The notes: generated by a model from the sequence alone, not told the origin. A DNA stretch of 28,355 bases from DATGEP01 sp035310125 (GCA_035310125.1 DATGEP010000398.1:1-28355), one strand, 5' to 3'. Positions 1 to 7,101 are shown, numbered from the stretch's first letter. Numbers and translations are program-made.

Positions 1-108
1 CACTCACCAGGGCGGGTTCTAGAGTTCAGCCTGACACTGCGCTGGCCGGGCATGGGCGGCGTCTCCGCGCAGTGTCAGGCTGAACTCTAGAACCCGCCCT
101 GGTGAGTG
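1..108. repeat. 42-bp perfect inverted repeat with 24-nt spacer
   Basis: Bases 1-42 are the exact reverse complement of 67-108; the spacer is 43-66. The left arm starts at the first base of the window, so the repeat may be longer. Such a long perfect palindrome is too long for an ordinary terminator. It could be two facing ends of an insertion element, a MITE-like hairpin, or a fold-back artefact at a contig edge. Nothing in the sequence decides between these. Confidence 0.9.
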
Positions 109-275
109 TCAAGAAATGCCCGAGAAAACCCTATACTGACAGCCGAGACGGGGTAGGCTGACGTCCGGCATGGGTATACCTCAGCCGGACGGCGGCAGCC
201 ACTGTGCCGATGCATCGCGGGTAGCGCTGCTTGCAATCCCGCCGGCCGCGGCGTACGGAAGCGGAGGTGTCGCAG

Positions 276-1604
276 ATGGTCCTGGACACGGAACCGACGC
301 TGACGGTTGGCCAGCGCCTGGTACGGGTGCTCGATGACCTGGGCCTGCCCCAAGCCCACTTGCTCATGCGCAACCCGCGGGACGTGGTTGACCTTGTCGG
401 GCAGGCGCCCGGTCGCATTGCCTCCATCACGCAGCAGGGTGCGACCGGCGATCCCAGAGCCCTCGTCCCGTTCCTGGACCGCACCCTCTGGATCCTCGGT
501 GACGCCGGCGCAGAGGTGCAGCCGTTCGCGCACCACCTGGCTGCCCTGGCGGGGGCGAACGTGCGCTGGCTGCGAGGATATACGCAACTCGGCTGGAGTG
601 ACACCGCGGCGGATTGCACCACCGCGGTCGCCGCGGCGGTGCTCGCCTTTCTCGCACAGCGGGACGCGGTCGCTCCACCACCGCCCGCCACGCTCGCCGG
701 TGCGGGCACGATCGCGGGGGTGAGCTATCAGGCGGCCGGCAGCGGCACCCCGGTCGTGCTCTTGCCGCTGGGGCTCGCGCCGCAGCAGTGGGAGCCGCTG
801 CTGCCCCTGCTCCAGGCCCGCCACTGCACCATCGTCCTGGGCGGGCGCTATCTCTCGCCCATCAGCTTTCTTGAGGACCGGGCGGCCGGCCACTACAGCC
901 GCATGGCGCTCGACTGCCTCGACCTGGCGGAGCCACAGGCGGAGGAGGCGCTGATCGAGATCGGCTGCGGCACCGGTGCCCTGCTGCGTGGCATCGCCCA
1001 GCGCTTCGGCCTGGCGCGCGTCGCCGGGCTGGACATCAACCGCTTTTTGCTGCGCGAAGCCCGGGCGCTGGCCGACGCAGCGGGCCTCGCTGAGCAGCTG
1101 GAGTTCCACGAGGGCTCGGCGGAAGCTATCCCCTTCCCCAACGCGACGTTTGACCTCGTCTGCTCGAGCACGGTGCTGGAGGAGGTCGATGCCGACCGAG
1201 CCCTCGCCGAAATGGTGCGGATCACCAAGCCCGGCGGGCGGGTGGTGGTCGTGGTGCGGGCGATGGACCTACGCTTCTGGACGAACCTGCCGCTCCCCGA
1301 GGGCGTTGCGGAGAAGATGCTCGCCCCTGCCGGCGGCGTGAGCGCGAGCGGTTGTGCCGATGGGAGCCTGCTACGGCGGCTGGGTGCGGCCGGACTCCAG
1401 GGCGTGCGCGGCGGTCCGGTCTGGAGCTGGCACCAGGACGGCATGCCGGGCTGGGCCGTCGCGGAGGCGGCCAGCGCGCGTCTGCTGGCGGACGAGGCGG
1501 AAAGCTGGCGCGCTGCGCTGGTAGCGGCCGCAGCCGAGGGGGTCCCGGCGGTGCTTGGCCGGCCCCACCATTGCGCCCTGGGGGTCAAGTGGAGGGCGCC
1601 TTAG
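276..1604 (+). CDS. SAM-dependent methyltransferase with N-terminal extension
   Basis: A 442-aa protein. The second half is a class I (Rossmann) methyltransferase: motif I EIGCGTGALL lies near residue 228, an acidic end of strand 2 at GLDINR, a post-I stretch SAEAIPFPNATFDLVCSS, then a typical MVRITKPGGRVVVVV strand. The first ~220 residues are unlike a standard methyltransferase; a piece reading GTPVVLLPLGLAPQQW looks like the first strand of an alpha/beta-hydrolase, so the protein may be a fusion or carry a substrate-binding domain. The start at 276 is chosen over an in-frame ATG at 231 because GGAGGT at 263-268 is correctly spaced. The substrate is unknown. The C terminus is intact, ending in a normal stop. 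Confidence 0.85.
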   Translation: MVLDTEPTLTVGQRLVRVLDDLGLPQAHLLMRNPRDVVDLVGQAPGRIASITQQGATGDPRALVPFLDRTLWILGDAGAEVQPFAHHLAALAGANVRWLRGYTQLGWSDTAADCTTAVAAAVLAFLAQRDAVAPPPPATLAGAGTIAGVSYQAAGSGTPVVLLPLGLAPQQWEPLLPLLQARHCTIVLGGRYLSPISFLEDRAAGHYSRMALDCLDLAEPQAEEALIEIGCGTGALLRGIAQRFGLARVAGLDINRFLLREARALADAAGLAEQLEFHEGSAEAIPFPNATFDLVCSSTVLEEVDADRALAEMVRITKPGGRVVVVVRAMDLRFWTNLPLPEGVAEKMLAPAGGVSASGCADGSLLRRLGAAGLQGVRGGPVWSWHQDGMPGWAVAEAASARLLADEAESWRAALVAAAAEGVPAVLGRPHHCALGVKWRAP

Positions 1605-1716
1605 CGTAGGATTTTTTCCCTTTCGTGAGGCCACCCCATCAACGATCCGGAAAAATGACCCGATCAGGATCGCCCGACGCCTGGCAAATTACCGTGATCA
1701 GTGACAGGCGGACACG

Positions 1717-1983
1717 GTGGCGGCGGAACGCTGGCAGCAGCTACTCGCCCCGGCCCCGGTGACCGTTCCCGGGCAGGTGTCCCTCGGGGACGGGCCGGCG
1801 ATGCGGTTTGCGTCCGGCGCGGCAAACGGCATCGTCCGGACGGTCTTTCGGGTCAAGGACCTGGACCGCACCGCCACCTTCTTGGCGCAGCAGGGACTGC
1901 TTGGCGAGCGCGACGGCGAGCGGGTCCGCATCAATCCGGCGCGCGTGCAGACGCTCCGCTTCGAGTTCACGGCGAGGGCGTAG
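1717..1983 (+). CDS. VOC (glyoxalase-like) domain protein, half length
   Basis: An 88-aa protein starting at GTG 1717; a stop codon in frame at 1702 prevents any longer 5' extension. The segment FRVKDLDRTATFLAQQGL followed by RVRINPARVQTLRFEF matches the second beta-alpha-beta-beta-beta module of VOC-superfamily proteins (glyoxalase, dioxygenase, bleomycin-resistance types). The first module, with its metal ligand, is absent, so it is either a small single-module VOC protein that dimerises or the remnant of a longer gene. No convincing ribosome binding site is visible. It lies 112 bp after the first methyltransferase and 55 bp before the next, in the same direction. Confidence 0.55.
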   Translation: MAAERWQQLLAPAPVTVPGQVSLGDGPAMRFASGAANGIVRTVFRVKDLDRTATFLAQQGLLGERDGERVRINPARVQTLRFEFTARA

Positions 1984-2038
1984 ACTCGTTCCCGGTGCAT
2001 GGATGGCCTCATGCACTGCTGGTCAGGGGAGGGTGCCC

Positions 2039-2689
2039 ATGAATGACCAGGCCGCAGCCCCAGCCCGTGAGGTCTACTTTCACCAGGACAACACGGCCTT
2101 TACGGCGGAACTGGCGCGACGGACGGCGGCGGAAGAAGCGCCCTTCTTGCTCCCGCATCTGCACCCGGGCATGCGCTTGCTGGATGTAGGCTGCGGGCCG
2201 GGGGCCATCACGCTGGGCCTCGCCGCGGCCGTCGCACCGGGCGAGACGGTGGGCATCGACCTGCAACCCGGGCAAGTCGAGCAAGCCCGTGCCCGCGCGG
2301 CGGCGGCGGGGGTCGCCACCGTGCGCTTCGAGGTCGGCTCGGTCTACGAACTGCCGTTCCCCGCGGCCAGCTTCGATGCCGTCTATGCCAATAGCGTGCT
2401 GTTTCACTTGCGTGAGCCACGACGGGCGCTCACGGAGATGCGGCGGGTGCTCCGTCCGGGCGGGGTCGTGGGCATCCGGGACCCGGATAATGCCACCGAA
2501 CTGCTGGCGCCCACGACGCCCCTGCTGGACGAGAGCTATCACCTGCGGCTCCGCGTGCGGCAGCACCAGGGTGGCAGCCCCTTCTATGCCCGCCAGCAGC
2601 GGGCATTGCTCCTGCAAGCCGGGTTCAGCCGCTGCATCGGAAGTGCTGATGCCGTTTACGCCGGGGACCCGCAGGTCAGTCAGCGTTGA
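2039..2689 (+). CDS. Class I methyltransferase, 3'-truncated
   Basis: A 216-aa protein from ATG 2039, with GGGGAG at 2025-2030 as ribosome binding site. Motif I LLDVGCGPGAI is near residues 48-58, the acidic residue of motif II is in VGIDLQPGQV, and MRRVLRPGGVVGIRDPDN is the typical strand after motif IV. It resembles the UbiE/Methyltransf_11 group used on small molecules. Those relatives usually run to about 260-270 residues. Here the frame ends soon after AGFSRCIGSADAVYAGDP, where family members carry ~50 more residues. The missing end coincides with the missing end of the opposite-strand DinB gene, so a deletion joined the two. It may be inactive. Confidence 0.8.
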   Translation: MNDQAAAPAREVYFHQDNTAFTAELARRTAAEEAPFLLPHLHPGMRLLDVGCGPGAITLGLAAAVAPGETVGIDLQPGQVEQARARAAAAGVATVRFEVGSVYELPFPAASFDAVYANSVLFHLREPRRALTEMRRVLRPGGVVGIRDPDNATELLAPTTPLLDESYHLRLRVRQHQGGSPFYARQQRALLLQAGFSRCIGSADAVYAGDPQVSQR

Positions 2690-2911
2690 CTCGCCCGCGT
2701 CGGGCAGTGCGACGCGTGGGTCTGCCGTTGGCAAGCGGCTCAGATAGCGTTGCTCTGCCGTCACCAGATGCATCAAGGTGGCGAGGACGGACCCGTAGGT
2801 GCCCGGCGCCGCCTCCTGCAAGGCCGCGGCCGGTAGGTCCATGAGATGGTCGAGCAGGTGGAGGATGGCCCAGGTGTGGTACCGGAACAGCTCCCGTAGG
2901 CTCTCCATCAC
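2672..2911 (-). pseudogene. DinB-family protein, N-terminal fragment
   Basis: Reading leftwards from GTG 2911 (or ATG 2908), with GGAGGG just upstream, the first ~78 residues are clearly DinB-like: a helix LFRYHTWAILHLLDHLMDLP, then GTYGSVLATLMHLVTAEQRYLSRL, which holds the conserved His of the metal-binding four-helix bundle. Homology ends at about STLTDLR. The frame stays open as far as 2009, but from about 2670 on it is only the antisense of the neighbouring methyltransferase, so the second half of the bundle (with the other metal ligands) is gone. DinB proteins are mostly thiol-dependent transferases or hydrolases; this fragment is unlikely to be active. Confidence 0.75.
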
Positions 2912-3111
2912 GTACTTCCCTCCGTCGCAGCCAAGGGCCCGGAAGGTAGACTACCAGCCGGCGGGGAAGCAAGAGAACGAGTGCGAAAAGGACCCTTGGC
3001 AGCGCCTCGGAACCACCCATACCCGCTGGTAGCCGTAAAGGCCGTGCTCTGAAAATAGCGCCACTGCGGCGGCTTCATTCGGTCTGGTGCTTCGCATGGC
3101 ATGAGCAAGTT

Positions 3112-3801
3112 ATGGGGAACAGACTCGGTAGCCGTGTCCTCGTGGACGGACTCGCGGGGTCAGGGAAGAGCACGTTCTCGCGCGCCCTTTCGGTGCGGAC
3201 GGGCTTACCGCTGATTTACCTCGACCTCCAGTACTGGAAGCCGGGCTGGGTGCACCCGTCAGAAAGCGAATGGCGGGAGAAGCAACGTCGCCTGCTCGCG
3301 GACGACGCCTGGATTGCCGACGGCAACTACCGCGAAACGCTCGACCTTCGCCTTGAACGAGCCGACACGGTCGTGCTGCTTGACACCGCGTGGTGGATAT
3401 GTGCGAGTCGGGCATTCGTCCGCGGGTTTCGGAAGCCAGGCGAGCTGCCCGAAGGGTGCAAGTATCCTGCGCTGCAACGGTTGCGTGATGGGTGCCGGAT
3501 GGCTGGTGTCGCCTGCCGGGACCGCGGTTCCTATCCCGAGCAAGTACGTGCAATGGTCTCTCAGCACGGCCAGCACGCGAGGTTGTACGTCCTTCGGTCC
3601 ACACGGGCAGTGCACGAGTTTCTCAACAGCCTCGCCGGCTCTGCGACGCGGGCAGCTGGCGACAGAAGGGACGCTCCGTCCATCTCCTGCACGTTCGCTA
3701 ACCATCGTCGCGGTTTCGACCGCTTCCGTTCGCTATCGACCATCTCTTGTCATCTGTTGTATACTAGTACGATATATCGATGTTTTCAGGAGGAATGTTC
3801 T
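3112..3801 (+). CDS. FlaR-like P-loop kinase, stop codon lost
   Basis: Residues 1-178 form a compact P-loop protein of the FlaR (topology modulation) / adenylate-kinase-like group: Walker A DGLAGSGKST near residue 13-22, the FlaR signature LDLQYWKPGW, then WIADGNYRETLDLRLERADTVVLLD. The domain ends as usual around LYVLRSTRAVHEFLNSL. No stop follows. The frame runs 50 more codons through what should be non-coding DNA and continues into the HU gene at 3802, giving one 341-codon open frame to 4137. I read this as a kinase whose 3' end was replaced by inserted DNA near 3630-3650, not as a designed fusion, because HU has its own promoter-like element and ribosome binding site. Confidence 0.7.
3736..3765 (+). 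promoter_or_regulatory. Candidate promoter of the HU gene
   Basis: A TATACT box at 3760-3765 lies 18 bp after a weak TCGACC (3736-3741). The following bases, AGTACGATATAT, resemble those after the -10 boxes at 5967 (+) and 21162 (-). The gene has a ~30-nt leader with AGGAGG at 3788-3793. The -10 is good and the -35 poor. Confidence 0.45.
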
Positions 3802-4137
3802 ATGACTCTGTATAAGACCGAACTTGTTCGCCGTGTTGCCAAAGAAACGCGCCTCAGCCAGCGTGTCGTCAATGAAGTCCTCGATACGGCGCACGCGACT
3901 ATCAAACTGGCGCTGCGCCAGGGCACCAGCGTCGTCTTGCCCGGCTTTGGCACCTTTTACACCCGCGCACGGGGGGAACGGCGTGTGCGCAACATTCGCA
4001 CCGGCGAACCGATCACCGTGCCGGCGGGCCGGCAAGCCGCCTTCCGCGCCGGCGAGCACCTCAAGCACGCGGTCAGTCTGGCCCCGCGCCAGCGTGGCCG
4101 TCGCCGCGCCGTCGTTGAGGACGAGGACGCCGCGTAG
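3802..4137 (+). CDS. HU-family DNA-binding protein
   Basis: A 111-aa histone-like protein. The N-terminal helices (TLYKTELVRRVAKETRLSQ) and the strand signature VVLPGFGTFYTRARGER, then RNIRTGEPITVPAGRQAAFRAGE, are classic HU/IHF. HU dimers bend and compact DNA and assist replication initiation and site-specific recombination. A basic tail (RQRGRRR) followed by acidic EDEDAA extends it ~20 residues beyond a minimal HU. The start is fixed by AGGAGG at 3788-3793, 8 bases before ATG 3802. It is the first gene of the element-like region and could serve the origin at 9.05 kb, though that link is inference. Confidence 0.92.
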   Translation: MTLYKTELVRRVAKETRLSQRVVNEVLDTAHATIKLALRQGTSVVLPGFGTFYTRARGERRVRNIRTGEPITVPAGRQAAFRAGEHLKHAVSLAPRQRGRRRAVVEDEDAA

Positions 4138-4198
4138 CTCGCCAGCCACCGGCGCGGACGGACCGTGCGCGACCACGGGATCACCGGATGACGCACGA

Positions 4199-4789
4199 TC
4201 AGCGCCCCGTCATCGGGTGTGCCTGCAGCGGACGCCGGTCAGGCCGTGGGAAGCCACGCGTGCGTTCCTGCGGTTTGACCTTGACCTCAGGCGTAGCCGC
4301 GAGCTTCTCCACCTGCTCCACCACGGCCGTCCCCTCGTCGACGAGATTGAGGCGAAACGACCCCACCCCCGGCAGCCAGTAGTTCCGCGCCTCCTTGCCC
4401 ACCCAGACGATCACCCCGTAGCGTTTGAGCTGCCCGGCCAGCCAGCGCGTTGCCCCCTCCAGCTGCTCAGGGGCGAGTTGGCCCAGCACCCGCGCGGCGA
4501 CCTCCGGCCCGAGGATGAGGTCGCGCGTCTTCAGCGGGTCCGGCCGCCGCGCCTTGCAATCGACACAGAGCAGCTGCAGATTGTCCAGCGTGCGCGGCTG
4601 GCTATCGTCGAGCCGCGCCACCCTGGCCCAGCGCTTGTCCATCGGCCGCTTGCAGGCCTCACAGCGGCCGTCTTCGGCCGCCCAGACCGCGAGCACGACC
4701 TCTGCGGCGGCTCTTCCGCTGTCGGCCATCGCTTCCGCACCCCACGTTCTGTCAAGCAGCGTAGGCGCCTGCACCATCTCCGCCAGCAT
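4199..4789 (-). CDS. HNH-like zinc-finger protein, catalytic His not evident
   Basis: About 196 aa from ATG 4789; the frame is open to TTG 4918, so the start is uncertain. Residues 41-80 have the frame of an HNH nuclease: two CxxC pairs (C43/C46 and C75/C78) around WARVARLDD and LDNLQLLC, with the Asn kept at position 70. The central His that starts the catalytic motif is not visible, Arg or Leu standing there. It may be an inactive HNH fold used for DNA binding. The remainder has TRWLAGQLKRYGVIVWVG and a basic, Pro-rich tail that I do not recognise. It is convergent with the HU gene. Confidence 0.6.
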   Translation of the reverse strand: MLAEMVQAPTLLDRTWGAEAMADSGRAAAEVVLAVWAAEDGRCEACKRPMDKRWARVARLDDSQPRTLDNLQLLCVDCKARRPDPLKTRDLILGPEVAARVLGQLAPEQLEGATRWLAGQLKRYGVIVWVGKEARNYWLPGVGSFRLNLVDEGTAVVEQVEKLAATPEVKVKPQERTRGFPRPDRRPLQAHPMTGR

Positions 4790-4986
4790 ACCATCTCGCC
4801 GCGCGTGCCGAGACTGTGATGGTGCCTGACCCACCCCGCGTGGGCATCCGAGGCCGGCAGGGTCCGCACGTCGGCGCCACACGCGCTGTTCCTGTTTCGT
4901 TACCAAGTGCTTCACCAAACCGCAACGCTAGGTGCTACAATCATGCGTAGCGGATGCCCATTGCCACCGCCTGACCTCTCGCTACG

Positions 4987-5307
4987 GTGAGCACGATGCC
5001 CCGTCCTCGTCCGCAGTGCCCCGCCTGTCACGCACCGCTGTTCGTGGCGCTTTCCGCTGACGCCGCGGTCGCGCAGCCGCCGGCCTGGGTCTGTCACCAG
5101 TGCAGCTGGCAGCATCCCCTGCCGCGTGTCGCATCGCTGACCCACCGGCCCATGCCGCGCTGCACGGCGTGCGGTCAGCCCGTGCCGCCCGAGGACCTGT
5201 CGCGGAGCATCTGGCTGGAGACGGCGACGTTTGGTGTGCGCCAGCTGGTCCACGCCACCTGCTGGGTACACCGGCATGCCCCGGCGGCGGCCGACCACGC
5301 GTCCTAG
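4987..5307 (+). CDS. Small double zinc-ribbon protein
   Basis: A 106-aa protein from GTG 4987 (ATG 4996 is an alternative). Cysteine pairs C11/C14 and C36/C39 make a zinc ribbon (CPACHAPL ... WVCHQCSWQ). A second set, C59/C62 with H89, C92 and H95 (CTACGQPV ... LVHATCWVH), makes another. There is no catalytic motif, so an adaptor or nucleic-acid-binding role is likely. No good ribosome binding site is visible; the regular metal-ligand spacing supports reality. Confidence 0.55.
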   Translation: MSTMPRPRPQCPACHAPLFVALSADAAVAQPPAWVCHQCSWQHPLPRVASLTHRPMPRCTACGQPVPPEDLSRSIWLETATFGVRQLVHATCWVHRHAPAAADHAS

Positions 5308-5331
5308 CCCGGCCTTGCCTTCCGTTGGGGC

Positions 5332-5628
5332 ATGTGCCATAACAAGCCGCAAAGCGTGCAGGAGCGCGGCCGCCTCGCCATGCCACCAGCGAACCTGACC
5401 GTCCTGCCCGGCAGCCTCTTGCCGTTGTGCGCCCTCTGCCAGCAACTCGCGGATGGGTTGCCCGCAGGTGCCGTGCTGGTCGTCCTCCCCGATCACGACG
5501 GACCCCAGCGAGCGGCGCTGGAGACCCTGGCCCTGGTGCTGGCGGCGCAGGGGCGTCGCGTCACGACGCTCGCGGCCGACACCGTTCGCACGCCCCGTGG
5601 GCAACTGGCGCTGCCGCTGCTGGCATGA
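5332..5628 (+). CDS. Hypothetical protein
   Basis: Up to 98 aa from ATG 5332; ATG 5380 (82 aa) is equally possible and fits the conserved-looking part better. It contains one CALC pair and a segment GAVLVVLPDHDGPQRAALETLALVLAAQGRRVTTLAAD that reads as a strand-helix-strand unit, like a fragment of a Rossmann-type fold. I recognise no family. It follows the zinc-ribbon gene by 24 bp on the same strand, so it may be co-transcribed. Confidence 0.4.
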   Translation: MCHNKPQSVQERGRLAMPPANLTVLPGSLLPLCALCQQLADGLPAGAVLVVLPDHDGPQRAALETLALVLAAQGRRVTTLAADTVRTPRGQLALPLLA

Positions 5629-5738
5629 GCGCCTCCCGACCTGACGCTGATCGCTCTACCTTGGTCGGCTGTGGCCACTCGCCATCGAGGGTGTCGATCC
5701 GTGCAGTACTGGTTGCATTCGTGGTGTATCATGAGAGT

Positions 5739-5927
5739 ATGACGCATCTTCCACGAGATACACGCAGGCTCTGTCCGCTCTGTCAGCACTCCTATCAAGC
5801 GTTCACCGCGCTCTCTCGACGCGACAACACCACCGAGATTTGTCCAGACTGCGGCATACGCGAAGCCTTTGCAGGGATGATACGACCAGCGAAGCACGTG
5901 CAGAGCAAACACCCGGTACGGTCTTGA
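5739..5927 (+). CDS. Small zinc-ribbon protein
   Basis: A 62-aa protein. C12/C15 (LCPLCQHSY) and C35/C38 (ICPDCGIREAF), joined by ALSRRDNTTE, match a common small zinc-ribbon pattern in Firmicutes and Actinobacteria, usually written CP-CG...LSR-DN-TEICP-CG. The function is unknown. There is no strong Shine-Dalgarno; a TATCAT box ends only 6 bases before the ATG, so the mRNA may be leaderless. Confidence 0.65.
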   Translation: MTHLPRDTRRLCPLCQHSYQAFTALSRRDNTTEICPDCGIREAFAGMIRPAKHVQSKHPVRS

Positions 5928-5942
5928 ACTATCCCATAGTTC

Positions 5943-5982
5943 TTGACAGTTGCCTGGTTTGTTTGCTATACTTGTCGGTATA
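5943..5982 (+). promoter_or_regulatory. Strong promoter with inverted repeat covering the start codon
   Basis: TTGACA (5943-5948), an 18-bp spacer and TATACT (5967-5972), preceded by TGC as in an extended -10. TATAC (5967-5971), N6, GTATA (5978-5982) form an inverted repeat, and the last A of GTATA is the A of the start codon. The same arrangement is at 21162-21147 on the other strand. It implies a leaderless mRNA with the operator over the -10 and start. Confidence 0.75.
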
Positions 5983-6185
5983 TGAGGTATGGGTTATCCC
6001 CACTGCGCTGCACCATTCGCAGCCGCACCGTGCCAAAGAAACTGTTCGCGCTCCTCGAAGCGGAAGAGATTCCGTTCCGTATGCTGTACAACACCATCAC
6101 CGTGTTCGTCCCGGACGAGGACCGTGACCAACTGGAGGCCATCGTCGATCGCCTGGAAGAACCGGATCTGGTCGTCGCCTCGTAA
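5982..6185 (+). CDS. Hypothetical 67-aa protein
   Basis: A 67-aa protein starting at the ATG that overlaps the promoter-operator, chosen because the near-consensus promoter would initiate at about 5979. The body, VPKKLFALLEAEEIPFRMLYNTITVFVPDEDRDQLEAIVDRLEEP, alternates helix and strand and resembles a small ferredoxin-like or ACT-type fold without a recognisable ligand site. No family is recognised. It lies 92 bp upstream of the vapBC pair and is transcribed in the same direction from its own promoter. Confidence 0.6.
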   Translation: MRYGLSPLRCTIRSRTVPKKLFALLEAEEIPFRMLYNTITVFVPDEDRDQLEAIVDRLEEPDLVVAS

Positions 6186-6215
6186 TGGTGTGTGACCTCG
6201 CCAACCGTTCGTATA

Positions 6216-6245
6216 TTGATAATTCTTCCACTGTTGTGCTAGAAT
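6216..6245 (+). promoter_or_regulatory. Promoter of the vapBC-type pair
   Basis: TTGATA (6216-6221), an 18-bp spacer, TAGAAT (6240-6245). Predicted initiation near 6252 leaves a short leader containing GGGAG at 6264-6268, correctly placed for ATG 6277. Confidence 0.65.
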
Positions 6246-6276
6246 AGCGCCAACGATGCATCTGGGAGTCTCCACC

Positions 6277-6624
6277 ATGGTTGGCGCCAAACGCCATGTC
6301 CGGATTGCCGCGCAGGGCCAGATTGCCCTGCCGGCCGACTTCCTGCGGAAGCACCGGCTCAAAGCCGGCGACGAAGTCGCGCTTGAGGAGACCGACCAGG
6401 GAGTGTTGATCACCCGCGAGGAACCCATGCACGAAGAACAGGAACCACACCACCAGACGCCAGCATCGGCAGACCTCGCCCGTCGCCGCCGCACCGCTGC
6501 GGCCTTAGCCGTTGTGGCGCGGACGGCCGGCGCCCTCCAGAGCGACATCCCCTTCCCCGGCATTGACGCGGAGCGGGCCGCTGCGGAAGCGGCGATGGCT
6601 GAGGATGCTCGCCGGGAGCGCTGA
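6277..6624 (+). CDS. AbrB/MazE-type antitoxin (VapB-like)
   Basis: A 115-aa protein. Residues 1-50 are a swapped-hairpin AbrB domain (VRIAAQGQIALPADFLRKHRLKAGDEVALEE), the DNA-binding half of many antitoxins. The rest is helical, acidic and Ala/Arg-rich, probably disordered until it binds the toxin. ATG 6277 is preferred to ATG 6256 because GGGAG (6264-6268) is spaced for it. Its stop overlaps the next start (TGATG), the usual translational coupling of toxin-antitoxin pairs. It probably represses its own promoter. Confidence 0.85.
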   Translation: MVGAKRHVRIAAQGQIALPADFLRKHRLKAGDEVALEETDQGVLITREEPMHEEQEPHHQTPASADLARRRRTAAALAVVARTAGALQSDIPFPGIDAERAAAEAAMAEDARRER

Positions 6625-7034
6625 TGGCACGGTATCCCCTGCTGGACACCAACGTCTTCCTGCGCCACCTGCGCCAAGACCATGCCGACTTTTCACCACG
6701 GGCGACGGCCTACTTCGAGCAGATTGCTCGCGGCGACCTGGTGGTCGAGACCTCCCAACCGGTCATCTTTGAGACCGTCTACACGCTCCAGAGCTTCTAC
6801 AAGCAAACCAAGGCCGACATCCGCGCCACCCTGTTGCCCCTGGTCGCGCTCCCCGGCATCCGGCTGCCCAACAAGCGCCGCCTGCGACGCACCTTTACCC
6901 TGTACGTCGACTACAACCTCTCGTTCGTCGATGCCTACCAGGCCGCCTTCGTGCTCGAACGTGGCCATCCGGCCCTGGTGAGCTTCGACCGCAATTACGA
7001 CCGGGTGCCCGGTGTCCCTCGGGTCGAACCCTAG
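6624..7034 (+). CDS. vapC: PIN-domain ribonuclease toxin (VapC-like)
   Basis: A 136-aa PIN protein. The conserved acidic residues are visible: D8 in LLDTNVFLRHL, E50 in VIFETVYTL, D103 in LSFVDAYQAA and D122 in LVSFDRNYD. These hold Mg/Mn for endoribonuclease activity, normally against tRNA or rRNA loops. Length is typical for VapC. It overlaps the antitoxin stop by one base. On a plasmid-like element the pair would act as an addiction module; that role is inferred from context. Confidence 0.88.
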   Translation: MARYPLLDTNVFLRHLRQDHADFSPRATAYFEQIARGDLVVETSQPVIFETVYTLQSFYKQTKADIRATLLPLVALPGIRLPNKRRLRRTFTLYVDYNLSFVDAYQAAFVLERGHPALVSFDRNYDRVPGVPRVEP

Positions 7035-7071
7035 CCACCAACAGCCGTGAGGGTGAGACTCTTACCGTGCC

Positions 7072-7101
7072 CGTCCGTCCGTACGGGCGTCCGTCCGTAC
7101 G
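7072..7101. repeat. Two tandem 14-bp repeats upstream of parA (candidate parS)
   Basis: CGTCCGTCCGTACG occurs at 7072-7085 and again at 7088-7101, a 16-bp period. Close relatives (CGTCCGTCCGGACG) recur inside the parB-like gene at 8215-8228 and 8405-8418. Ribbon-helix-helix partition proteins typically bind tandem short repeats of this sort upstream of parA. Confidence 0.7.

Noticed and set aside
87..1109. A 340-codon minus-strand frame
   Set aside because: It is antisense of the methyltransferase at 276-1604 and starts inside the inverted repeat; composition is Arg/Gln/Gly-rich with no domain.
2009..2670. Continuation of the DinB frame to 300 codons
   Set aside because: Beyond residue ~78 it is only the reverse complement of the methyltransferase; no DinB helices continue.
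3112..4137. A single designed FlaR-HU fusion protein
   Set aside because: HU has its own TATACT box and AGGAGG site, and the 50-codon joint has no protein-like character.
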